Source: Amphirosellinia nigrospora
Lineage: Eukaryota; Ascomycota; Sordariomycetes; Xylariales; Xylariaceae
DNA length: 64,000 nt
NCBI GenBank assembly: GCA_004123355.1
Contig: SCHM01000004.1
Coordinates: 1,240,001-1,304,000 of the forward strand
Direction: 5' to 3'
Shown: positions 51,476-62,700 of the stretch, piece after piece
Layout of the letters: each line of letters starts with the position of its first letter
Numbering within the stretch: position 1 is the stretch's first letter
Made by a program: the position numbers and the translations under genes
Notes under the pieces: generated by a model
Databases searched by the model: none
What the model was told of the DNA's origin: nothing
The model's input: only the letters and a program-made list of their open reading frames with translations

Positions 51476-52605
51476 TTAGGCGTCGCTGCGCTTGAAGACA
51501 ATGGTCTTGGTGTCGGGCTTGAAGGGCACACCGAGCTCGAAAAGCCTAGTGACCACAGCGGCGAAGTCCTTGAAGAAAAGATCGTTGCTTTGGCGTACTT
51601 CTCGACCCAAGGCCTCATCGCCTTGTCCTGGATGAGGACATAATCGGTAGGTAGCATCATGAGGCCCTTAGTCTTGTCCTGGTATTGTTGGGGGCCGTCC
51701 CACTTTCGGATGTGCCACTTCTCGTCCAGGAGCAAGGTGTAAAATCGTTGGTGAGGACGGTAGGAGAGAAAGTCCAGGGACCGTCGAAGCCACTGCGATC
51801 GGTGTGACAGCGGCCAAGGGCGTGGGCACCGGAAAGGGCGACAATTTCTTGATCGTTGAATCCCATGCGGTAGAAGATGTCTCGCAGGTGCCTGCCTTGG
51901 GAGGCGTCGGGAAGACGCCCGTCTGGGTGCAGGCGGCAACGTCCCTGTCACTACGTCCAGGTCTGTAGGGGATGTCGGGGCCCTGCATCTCCTGAATGGC
52001 GCAAACGCCGGCTAAGATCCACAGATCCGAGTACGTGATCCAAGGGAACTTGGCTAAGCGATGTCAATATCTGTTACCGGGTCTAAAGATGATGTTTTTA
52101 ATGGAGAGCTTACCTTTCACAGGCTCAAGAAAATCACGAGCATGCTTAAGACCCGCGTTGGCGCCATGGTCGCTCTCTGGGGCAAATCGCATGGTAGCAC
52201 CGTTGCTCTCCGCCGGTACCAGTCTCCTTGTCGTAGGTTCCGCTGGCGTGCCAAGCAAGACGGACTAAGACGGACCATAACTACCATCGTCATAGTCGTC
52301 TTTCTCCTCGAGACGGGTGGCAATCTCGTTGTAGACCTTTTGGTAATCCCCCTCTGTGGGCGTGAAGACCTTGGTGGTGGCAGAGCCTGTGCCCTTGTTG
52401 AAGAGGTAGTAGCCAGCGCCGCCGGCAACTGCGGCACCAGCGATGTAGACCAGAGGAGAAGTGCGGAGTTCTTGGGTGGCTCAGACGAATAAAAGCGGCG
52501 ACCACCCTGACGGAACGCCTGGCGAGATGAGGTGGCGAAGGTTTGGCGAGCAGAAGTGCGCAAAGCCGCGCGGGCGAATTGACGGGGAAGAGTAGCAGCA
52601 GACAT
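51476..52605 (-). CDS. CCP1: Mitochondrial cytochrome c peroxidase
   Basis: Class I haem peroxidase of the intermembrane space that reduces H2O2 with electrons from cytochrome c. The start [20 protein letters not shown] (52605) is a mitochondrial presequence, followed after a frame slip by a hydrophobic sorting segment ([17 protein letters not shown]). Catalytic residues: distal region [19 protein letters not shown] (Arg, Trp, His present), [12 protein letters not shown], proximal haem-ligand motif [22 protein letters not shown], and the distal C-terminal block [17 protein letters not shown]...[14 protein letters not shown]. It ends with [13 protein letters not shown]. About 360 residues, as expected. 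An intron at 52054-52113 separates EPVKA from [11 protein letters not shown]. Frame breaks lie near 52450, 52265, 52200, 51925, 51740 and 51580. Confidence 0.93.
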
Positions 52606-54245
52606 CTGGGTCGTTTGCGTCAGCTCAGTTATGGCTTTGGGTAATGGACGCAGGCAGGTCAAGGGATACCTATAGCTTAGGTAGGTCTTCTACCTTGATT
52701 AGGTGGATGTGGTAGACAGACAACACAAACGATTTAACAATTTACAAGGGAAAGGGACAGACAGAAAAAGAGCGGGAGCAGAGATTATTATGCTGACCGG
52801 CAACTCTTTCGAACGATAGAGGCCGGATGGGAGCTTTATCAATGCTGAAGCGGTGATTGGTCTGGTGGCGATTCTCGTGTACTTTTTCTCTCAGATTCGA
52901 TGTGGACCCTGAAAAGCCCGCGGCCGCACTTGGCCTCTCGTCTCTTCTGGGAACCTTGAGTCGGGATGAAGCATTGGTGCTTACAGTAGTCGATGCTAGT
53001 GGACACCAGTGGGTTTCTGTGCTACGTAGATTACCTACCTACCTAGTATCCTGCTGTGTAGATAGATAGTCGGCCGCGTGCAGGCTCTTCGCAAGGTACT
53101 CTAAAAGATAAATGCAAGGGCCGCCTTGCAACAAGACCTCATATCTTGATTATAATGTCAAGTTCAGAGCACTTGACTTCGAGGGTACTTACACGTACAT
53201 AGTACTTTCTGTTCATCAATGCCCCTGGATAGAAACTACTAACCTAACCATCTATTATTAATTATGGGACGAGTTTTTCGATGGGCCGCACCGTTCCGCA
53301 TGGCTTTTTATGTCATGGTGAAGGTCACGCCAATTGGTGCTATGTAAAGCGCACATCGGAGTTTGATTGGCGCCCTTCGCCCCGGAGCCGAAATCGTTAT
53401 CATGGTGGAAGTCAGGCCATCACCGACATCTTACCAAAGCCCGCGTAGATATGTGGACAGGATGTGGAGAGGCTCAAAGGTATGCCACTAAGACAAACCA
53501 GGGATTTTGGTTCCGTAACCAGCGCCTCATGGCCTTTTCGGGTCTGGCTCTAACGGATGTGATGCTAGCCTGCGGTAACGCCTCCGCATGTGCAGAGCTA
53601 AGCACGAACTCTCACCACCTTACCTAATCAACGGCCCCATGTTAGATAATGAAACCAACTGCATATGCCGGCGCGAAGGCGATTTTGTTTCACAGTACAA
53701 AGATGTAAGAAAACGTGAATATGACATAATAACCTACCTAGCCAATGCGGCCGCATTTGCGCGTCCAGATTGCGGCACACCATGGTTCCCCACAACAAGC
53801 TAGATTAGGTAGTGTAAGTAATTTATGCCCGCCTGCTTGTGATTCAGGCACGCACAATTTCAACAAGGTTTCTTTTCAACTTTCCGCATTGGATTCTCAA
53901 AGACGTTTACAATATTGGAAGTGGCTTTAATTGTTTGGATCAAGTAAAGTCTCGACTGTACATGTTGTGTTTCATGTTACACACTTTGTCTCTAATTAAA
54001 CAGAAGGTCAGAGTAAACTACTGAAACCAGGGAACTCTAAGTCCTATACTACAACACCCAGAAGCTTTCCCTCGAAGAGCAGCCGATAGGCTCATGTGGG
54101 CGGTGTACAATATACTCTTTAGCCATCCTATCGCGAACATGCTGAAAGACTGGAGAAGGGGGATGCCGCATACTATCCCCAATTTTCATTCCGAGAAGGA
54201 GAATCTCTGGTTTCCCACCTCTACATCGTTAATGTCGGCCTGATA
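52606..54245. other. Intergenic region, no gene seen
   Basis: 1.6 kb upstream of CCP1 and downstream of PRP39. It has a ctacctacctac run near 53032-53044. Only short chance frames occur. Confidence 0.5.
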
Positions 54246-56539
54246 CTATTCAAAGGGCGCATTACCCGGGGCGCTGGCATCATGTTCGACGTAGTATTCG
54301 TAGTATTTGGGGTATCGACTTTCAGCCTTCGCTCGAGTGGCCTCATCCATAACGGGTCTGGCAGCACCATTCTCCTTGGAGATGGGTTTATCAAGAACCG
54401 ATAACGAGGCAGGACTAAGAAAGCGATTAGTTAATTTGGCCGCATTGTGGGAAGACCACATACCCGTATATCTCGCGTTCAAGCTTAAGGAAGGTCTTCA
54501 TCGAGTCCTTACCGCCTCGCTTATGTAAGTAGTCAAGGTATGTCATAAAAAGCTCCTTTTTGGCGGCAGAGGAGATACGACTCTTGGTGAGCAACTCGTT
54601 GAAGATATGTTCAAGGCGCTCTGCGTGTTGGCCCTCGAGCTCAAGGCTTGTGGGTTGTTCCAACTCAAATTTAATCCATTTATCCCAGAAGTGACGGCTA
54701 TCACCATACCACTGCACATTTTTGGCGAACACTGTTCGCGCTTCTGCTATAGAGCCTTTGACCTTCCACAAGAGGGTGGCCCATTCTGTAACTAGGACAG
54801 CTTTGGTGAAGATGTTGACATGCTGGTCATCAATTTGAGCCTTGTATACCTGAATGGCAGCGTCCAGGCCGCTCTGTCGTCGTTCCAGATTTGCCCAAGA
54901 CACAATCGCTTCGACACACTCAGGTAACTGTATAAGAATGGCTTCATGGATATCTCGGGCAACCGCAATGCGACCGGAAGACTCCTCAAAGTATGCCCAT
55001 TGCATTCTTATGCCGGGTCTGCTGACAGGTACGAACAATGTAGCCGCTCTCATGTAGATATGACGCACTTCTTCATCTTTGCCGGGCTGCGCTGACATCC
55101 ACCCAACATATCGGACCAGAACTCGTCGTATAGAGCGCATGTAACTAGGCAGCGCTCGTAGAGGAACACGATCCTGGCAAAATCGCCCTGTGCTTCCTCG
55201 AAGTCCAGATATTTTCGCCAATTGGCAATTTGAGAGTTCTCCAGTTCCGTGACATGGAAATACGGTCTCTTTACTTCCGACTCGTATGTCCAGCGTTTTG
55301 TTGTCTCATCTTGGGTGCGCTGGAAGATCTCATAATACATAGCGTCAATTTTTGCTCTTACATCGCGTTCTACTTCAAGTTCTGGTCGCCCCAGCCCACC
55401 GTAAGCAGCAGTCTCGGCTTCGATTTCGGTGCGAAAGCGTGCAAGTGTATCGCAGGCACCAGCTCCTCGATGGGCGACTGTGCGCCATTTGACGGAACCT
55501 CTCGAAGTAACGAGCATATTGGTGCATCGGAATACTGATAACACGCTGTAGGATGGCGAATATCTTGTCCTGAGCCTCTTGTCGCTCTTCGTATTCGATA
55601 TACTTATCCCAGAAGGGGTGAGCGAGAAAGTCAAGTCCTACGCACGTGGCAGCTCGCTCGAAGAGTCTGACACAGAGTATTAGTGCCTGTTTGTCAGAGG
55701 GAATGGGGAGCGAGGGGTAGGCAGGAGCGTAAATACAGGCAGGCAAAGGGAAACTTGTGATGCGGTATTCCAAATCCAAATCAATCCGAATCGTGCGTAT
55801 GTCTAATGAGCGACGTGCGGGCTGGGAACGAGGTCGTGATGCTGCATGATACCATTGTCTGATAAATTCTGTGAGAAAGTATCCAACATGACAAGGATGT
55901 TGTTGGCATCTCTCACCGTCGAGAACCGAATAGACAGGCTTGGGCGACCTTGCTATGAGTGTTGTGGGGGCCGGTATGGATTCTTTGCTCTGTCGGTGTA
56001 CGTTAAGGGGTAGGAAACTTCCTATTGTACTTACTCTCTGACCAAATGGGGGGTATGCGTCGTCTCCATTTTGAACGAGCAGTACGAGGCCCAAAGGTCT
56101 ACACAGTTCTTGATGCTGACGCAACACGTTCGTAGATCTAGACAAAATTAGCCGTGCAATGCTCAACAAAGGGAGTTTTCTCACCATCTCTGCTGATTCA
56201 GGACCAGAAATATTGAACTCGAGATCCGCATACTTCTTCCAGTACCCAAAAAGTAGTGGGAACTTGAGAAGAAACCGGTCGTAGGCATCACGAAGGGTAG
56301 CAAGAGCTTGGGGCTCGAGTTGCGGTTTAAACCCCTTCTTGGGCCTCGCAAGCACGAATAAGCTTTTCCCACGCCTCGAAACTGTCGGTATCCGCTTCCT
56401 GTGCAACGTTAGGCCTAGTTTAACCAAAGACATGCCTTTATGAGAGGGAGGGGCTGTAGTATCATACCACGTCCTGATTCAGCTTCTTGATCTCGCCATT
56501 CTCCTCATCGGGAGCACCGAACTGATTAAAATCCGCCAT
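54246..56539 (-). CDS. PRP39: U1 snRNP splicing factor Prp39 (HAT repeats)
   Basis: Prp39 is a U1 snRNP scaffold that stabilises 5' splice-site recognition. It is built of helical HAT repeats. Start MADFNQFGAPDEENGE at 56539. HAT signatures in order: FPLLFGYWKKYADLEF, VDLWASYCSFKMETT, HPFWDKYIEYEERQE, QYARYFERFRQM, a linker FRTEIEAETAAYGGLG, then IANWRKYLDFEEAQGD, YERCLVTCALYDEFW, IRMQWAYFEESSGR, VEAIVSWANLERRQSG, HFWDKWIKFELEQP and KELFMTYLDYLHKRGG. The domain order matches fungal Prp39 rather than Clf1. Introns include a short one after NQDV, about 56130-56195 with GTGAGA...TCTAG, 55667-56034 (unusually long, 368 nt) and a last one near 54420-54470. Frame breaks lie near 56110, 55480-55500 and 55130. 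Predicted length is about 600 residues. Confidence 0.85.
55667..56034 (-). other. Unusually long intron of PRP39
   Basis: Donor GAGTAAGT follows H-L-V-R-E and the acceptor GTGTCAG precedes A-CTC-TTC-GAG (L-F-E-R-A-A-T). At 368 nt it is several times longer than the other introns in the window (48-161 nt). Confidence 0.7.
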
Positions 56540-58095
56540 TGTCGGATAGGGCGGTGAGTGTAGGCGAAATATATTTGAATAGCAGGCTCTCGATGATGAT
56601 CGGTAGGAGAATGGGCAGTCGACGGTCCTAGAGTTCTAGATACTGCGGTTGCGCACGTAGGCTAGCAAACGAGTCGGCGGAGTAACCGGTGACGATATGG
56701 CGGTGTTGTTACGGGAATGAAAGATGCGAGAGGGGACGAGGAAATGAACGTGTTATGAGCCTGGCTTGGAGGAGGTCGTCTTGGGGAGATGCGATGGAGA
56801 AGCTGAGATGACCGCGTCGTAGGCAGATAGGTGCTAGGTGATATCCGTTTCAGCCAACTAGCTAAGATTGCGATTCGGTATTGCTAGGGCGAAGAATACC
56901 TAGTATACTTCCAATGGTAACAATTTCAGTGCTTAGATGGGTGTCAGAGCTTGTGGTGGATACAGAAGAGTCGAGTAGAAGCAAGCAAGGCTAGAGCGGC
57001 TGTGACGCGAGCAGGTTTGAAATGATGTGCAGAAAATCTGAGGCTGGTCGCGCCTACCACTGATGACGGCCGGATGCTGTTAGCGGCAGAGCATTGCATA
57101 GAACTTGTGGCTCGTGCACCAAGCTATTCTTTTTAGTACAGTCCTAGGTCAATCAGTGGGCACCGCCATCTCCACACCTCTTTTAGCGTGCAGTAAGCTA
57201 GAAGATTGTGCCATAGTAATTTTTTTATCCTTTTGGGTTCTGGTACCATTCAACATCTCTACATACTTGTATTTTCCGTTTGCTGGACACATGCTCTTTC
57301 GAAACATTTGGCCTTGATCAGCTTCTAGTTTTCTACTCAGCGGGCTTGTGGCGCCTACCCAATAGAGCATTGCAGTCATGATGGATAGGTAGGATTGAAT
57401 TGGTGCAAGTGCACGCACTTCAACGAAATATCCTCTCAAGGTAAGGTCTGCGTACTGGTAGCCCGGCTACCTTTCCACTTGATTACACATGGCAGGCTGA
57501 GAGGTGTAGTGCAATAAGGATGGTAAACTCAAAGCAACACCAGGCCGGTGATGATACCCCAAAACCAATTATGATAGGAAGAGGGATATCCAAACATTTT
57601 GGAAATGATCTCAAAATATCTAATCTGAGGCCTTGCTGAATCATAGAAATTCCAACCTTATTTCACGGAGAGTCGTTGTCATATGATATATCTACCATGA
57701 GTAGCACTTAGTATACAATAAGCACACACGTTAGTACGAATAGTCATTGATAACAACTGTGTATTCGAGGCCGTGGTCTGCGAACCATGCCAACATGTTT
57801 TGACTATGTCACATGTCATAATTTATGTATTTTACATTACATTAACTTTGTAGACGAAGGAGGCATATCCGGGATTGCCAACTCGATTCCAGTTCAAACT
57901 CCAGTCTCAACGGTGTGTGTCGCAGGGTAGGTATCAATGCACCCTAACGTCCAAATTAGAAAGATTACTACCACTTGTGTCGTTTGGTTCTTTGGTCGTT
58001 GCATATCGGCCAAATCCGACGTTATCGTGACGTGAAGGATGTACAACACGTGTTTATACAGTGAATACGGCGCGTAAAGTTGTCTATTATGGTGT
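56540..58095. other. Intergenic region, no gene seen
   Basis: About 1.55 kb between two minus-strand genes; it should contain the PRP39 promoter. Only frames below 100 codons without recognisable sequence occur. Confidence 0.5.
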
Positions 58096-58984
58096 TCAAG
58101 TGCGCTCGGTGTGATATCTCGTCGCGTGGCTCGACGTTATTCCAAACGGTCTAGCCCAAGTCCGAGGAAAGCGGTATGCCACCAAAGTTGTAGGATAAGA
58201 GGGAGCTTGCCCGTTGCCTGTGATGGACGCCAGCATCACTGACATTTTTACTTGTTGTCCTAGAACCCCTGTCGAGCAGTCTCTGCGCCTGCGCAGTCTC
58301 GCAGCGGACTCGCGAAACGGGTCTTCGGCTTTTGCGACTATTCTCGCTGATAGCTCCATCATGTCGGATGCATCGACACTGACAGCATCGCTGTACATTT
58401 TGGTGGCAATGTTTTCCCATAGCCTTTTGTGTGCGATTAGTCTCGCCGTTATTGGGGCGTCTTCTGGTGTGTTGGTAATGTTGGAAAGTTCTTTCAGCTC
58501 GCTGGGCGTCCGCGGTGTATCAAACGTCTTGGTGCGCGGAAATTGCGAGACTTTTTTCAACAATACCTTCCTCTTACTCTCAACCTCCTCGCCAGGGGTT
58601 TGATCATGGAAACTGATGCCGGTGACTCGCCCCTTGGTCTCACGAGCCCGAAATCCTCATTGTCTATTCGCTTGTACGTGACGCCGCCAGTGGAAACACC
58701 ACAGTCAGGGCACTTCGCGTAGATTGGTAAGGTGGTTGCTGGGGGATTGGGGGGGCTGGTGGGTGAAATACTTTTATTTTCCCAGATCAACTCATTAAGA
58801 TTTCTGACGAATTTTCCCGCGTCCTCGAGCAAGGCTTCACCTTTCCGAGCATAGTAGGCTGCTGGTCGGTGCAGAGCATGCGCAGTGGAGGGAGTGGCAG
58901 AGTTCACCTCATTTCGCATACCCAGATACGCTTAAACTTGTATGAGCGAAGAAACGAGGTTTCTGCATCTAAAGAGTCTACCAT
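58096..58984 (-). CDS. Uncharacterised protein with CxxC motif
   Basis: The most plausible start is MVDSLDAETSFLRSYKFKRI at 58984, running into a possible intron or indel near 58920, then AAYYARKGEALLEDAGKFVR and NLNELIWENK. A Pro-rich linker leads to YAKCPDCGVSTGGVTYKR, the only CxxC. After a frame slip near 58605, the protein continues KRKVLLKKVSQFPRTKTFDTP, a helical ITARLIAHKRLWENIATKMY segment and a final Arg-rich stretch (ESAARLRRRRD). The family is not recognised. There is no signal peptide or membrane span. The downstream end at 58096 is uncertain because the last 50 residues look non-conserved. The gene lies in tandem with the phosphatase gene upstream (760 bp). Confidence 0.5.
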
Positions 58985-59744
58985 TTTTCGTCCTCGTGAG
59001 CCTTGCTGGGAGTCGCAGGTACCTATCTCACTCGTAGGGATGCCAATGTCAGCCGGATACCCTTCGAACTCCGATATTCTCCTCCGCGTGACAAAGCGCG
59101 TGCTCCATGCGCATTAATTCGCCTAGTCGGAGCGGCGATATACCATCGTAGTATTGGTTTTAGTCCAGCGACAAACTGTTGCCCTTGGGAGATGTTGGAG
59201 ATATAACTAAAGAGCCATATAGAAAGTACCTCGGTAACCAGTAAAAATTTGTTCAAGGTGTTTGTGAATCTGTAATTAGAGCGGAGCAGAGCGCGCGAAT
59301 TGAAGTTTGCAATTTTAGATAGTAGTCAAGCGAGATGCGCGCTAATCAAATTGGGTGACGTCAAGGAAATAACAATGACCTAATTTGGCTGCACGGTAAT
59401 AAAGGAGCAAGGGAGCTCTTGCACACGCGCAGTTGTGGGATTACCTATCACGTTTACTGTGGTTGATTTTGCGGTCGGGCTAAATCTCTTGGTTGATAAC
59501 TTTAGTAGCAGCTTCAAACGTGAGTCCTTTGAGATATGGTATAATCGATGCAAAAACAAGTGGCCCAGGCTCTGAGAATACTGGGATTTCGGCATGCATA
59601 GCTAGAGTGTATACCTTCCTCATGCCGGTCCAACTATTACATCGAGGAATACACGTCAACCCGTGTCCATATTTCTATATACCTATAAGTCATCACCTTT
59701 ATCCATAAACAAAGTTTAATTCCCGCTGCCAGCAGACAGTATGT
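58985..59744. other. Intergenic region, no gene seen
   Basis: 760 bp downstream of the phosphatase gene, probably holding its 3' end and the promoter of the small uncharacterised gene. A polyT/AT-rich stretch lies near 59230-59320. No frame of note. Confidence 0.5.
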
Positions 59745-62700
59745 TTAACTTGGTTTTAACGTCTCCCAACCGCTCATCTCGCCGCTACTCATGTCGACAC
59801 TAAGAAGATCCATAGTCGGTTTTTGGCTGTAGGTGGAACTGGCTTCCTTGGTTGCACTATTGATGATGGTTGAGGTGTAGAGGGTTGTTGGTGATGTGGT
59901 CTTACGGGAAGAATCGGCTTCTGTTCGTCCCTTCTCATACCGGGCAAACTCACACGCTTGAAGGTATGGAGGCGTTCGGATAGGTGGAAACTCTACTGGG
60001 CCCCGACATCGCTGTGACAGGTTGAGCAGACCTCCTCTGCATCCCCCCAGTTAACAGCCCGGGCCCGTTGGCTTCCAGCTGCGAAGCCAAATCAGAAATA
60101 TTACTTGCCGTTCGGCGAGGCTTTGGCGTTTGATCATCGAGCGGCTCAGACTTATCAAAATTGGGCAACGATGAGCTTATAGGTGATGTTGATACCAGAT
60201 GAGCAGGTTTTCTGGCAATTGGAGGGGGGTTTTAGAAGATTTAATGGATATTTGTGAGGAAGATGATACTGCTCTGGATGCGTAGCCGCCAAACTGGGCC
60301 CTGATGCATTTGGAGCGGTTAGAGAAGTTGGAGTTAAAGAACTGGTTGATGATTGAGCGGTAGATGTGTTAGTCTGCCTCCTAGGAGGCGGTGGAGGGGG
60401 CGCCTCGTTCTTCTGGCCCATTGTAGTTACCGAATCGTTATCGTAATTAATTCTACTAATCCTAGAGGATGAGGCTGTGGACTCAAACGCTGGAGGGAGC
60501 TTCCTAAGCGCCGAGCTAGAAGTGGGCGTGGGTAGTAGAGTTGAGTGGTTGATGTGTTCATATGGAGAGCTGGAGATACTGGATGAGAATGATGATAACC
60601 TAGAATTACTTGTAGCCCGAGGCACTGCAACCCAATCAGGCTCCTCTGTGAGATTGAACGGGTTTGATGGACGATTCGGGTTTAGAACCACCGAGGAATA
60701 TTCAGTACCACCATTAGTCGAGCTTGGTGGCGCGATGGTGGACTTGGCCATTTTCCCGTTGTCAAGCCACCATCTCTTTTGATCCGAGCTAGCTGGAGGG
60801 AGTCCTGGTTCGATCGGATCATATCCAATGAGGTCTTCGTCGTCTTCCGAGTCTTCAGTGTCTAGAATCGCGGCTGTATGTCCGACCTCAGCTTTGCGGC
60901 GTTCGTATAGCTGACGGCTGATACGTTGACGGAGAGCTTCGTTCACGATGTTTACAGTGCATTGGAATGTCGCAAATACAGGACGGTGATCGGAGAAATT
61001 TAGAGGCGCAGAATTATACGATAGTTGTCTTATATTGGTGCCTTTCCGTAAGATGCGGTCTGTCCAGGCAGGGATACGTTGCTTTTCACTAAGACGGTAT
61101 GAGCTAAAGTCATGGTTGATAAAAGGGAGACTCACGAGGTATCGTATTGATCCGTACCCACGTCAAATTTGTAAGTAGGCATAAACGCAATCCTAGCCTC
61201 AGAATAATATTGGAAAGAAAGGCCGGCAACCATTTGCAGGTTTAACTATGGTCCGTAAGTATTGCGGTTTGACAATGCGAGTACGTTGACATACCTGATC
61301 ATTCTCGTAGAGCCTTTCCAAATCCCGTCGCTTAACAAAATCCATGGCTCTCTCGTGAGATAACCGATGCGATAGTTAAAGTCACCCATCCATATGACGG
61401 TATCTTAAAAGAAATTAGTATGCATTGATAATCTGTGAAATTCAACATACCGTGATCGTCAATGCCTCTGTTTCTCTGAACCTCAATCCGTGGTGTATAG
61501 TGGCGTAGTCTCTATTCCTCTCGTCGTAGTTGGCGAATCCGGCGGCCAAATGAGCTGTTACAAAGCATAGTTGAGTGCATGCGTACTCCATCCTGATGGC
61601 CACCGCGCCCTTGTTCCAGCAATACCAGACAGACCGGTTTTCTTAACGCTACCCAAACGTTTTTGATTTTAGGAAGTACTGAGGCCTTGACGAAGATGCA
61701 CAGAGCAGCTCCTACTAATTGCCCACTTCGCAATAGAACATACCTCTCTCCCCCCTTTTGCTTAACACGATTATTTAACGTTCTTTTGATTGCCTTTTCC
61801 CATTGTTGCTTTCTTGTAGGATCGCTGTTCATGATCTGCTGAGCGCTTAACTCAACGATCTCCTGGAACCCCACGGCGAAAATCTCAGGCTCTACCGTGC
61901 CAAGCTCTTGCGGCCAAAGCCAAGGAGACAGATCACCATCAATTCCAGTAGTTCGACCGTTCAGGTTGAACGTACCGACCCAGCTATTATTTGTTAGTCG
62001 TGGTTTATTCCAAAGTAGTATTAGAAATTCAGCTCACAGAGTGATAGGTTCTGTTGAGGAAAACTCAGCGCTTCGCTTGCTGAGTTCCATAGAGACAAAG
62101 TCACTGATTGGATCAAGAGATGGACAGGTACCTGGCCCACCAGCCTTCCCAGTAACATGTCAATTGTATTTTGTCTGGCCTTGTCAGTGAAGTTGTTGAT
62201 GTAGAGTCTTGTTGCACTTTTGCGAGCATCCGCAAAGGCACCAGCCAATGACATCTTTCCATGCCTTGTAAAGGACGATTTCAACGCGCCCGTCCCAGCA
62301 TATATTCGCGAAAGAGCGTCGCCATTGTCGGCCCAGAGCGTAGAATGCCTCATCCAGAAATCAGAAGCGGCATATTCGGCTCGATGGCCAAGAAATGCCT
62401 CCACAGCCATTTGCGATATGAGTGTCTGGATAAGATTTGTCCTGTCCAAGCAGTCTAAACAATTCGTCCGAAATACACCTTCTTGCTGCAGAACGACCAC
62501 CATCCGTGTATCATTCTTTGATTCATTAGCAAAATCTATCATATCATCTGTTTGCTCCGCTAGGTAGTAGGCGAAACCATCCGCAGAATGCTCGATATAC
62601 CGGCGAATGTCTTTCGCCGCCTCATACCCAGCAGCTTTAGTCTCCGCATGAAAATCATAATCCGTGTCCCGTAGTAAGGCGTGATCAGAAGAGTTCGACT

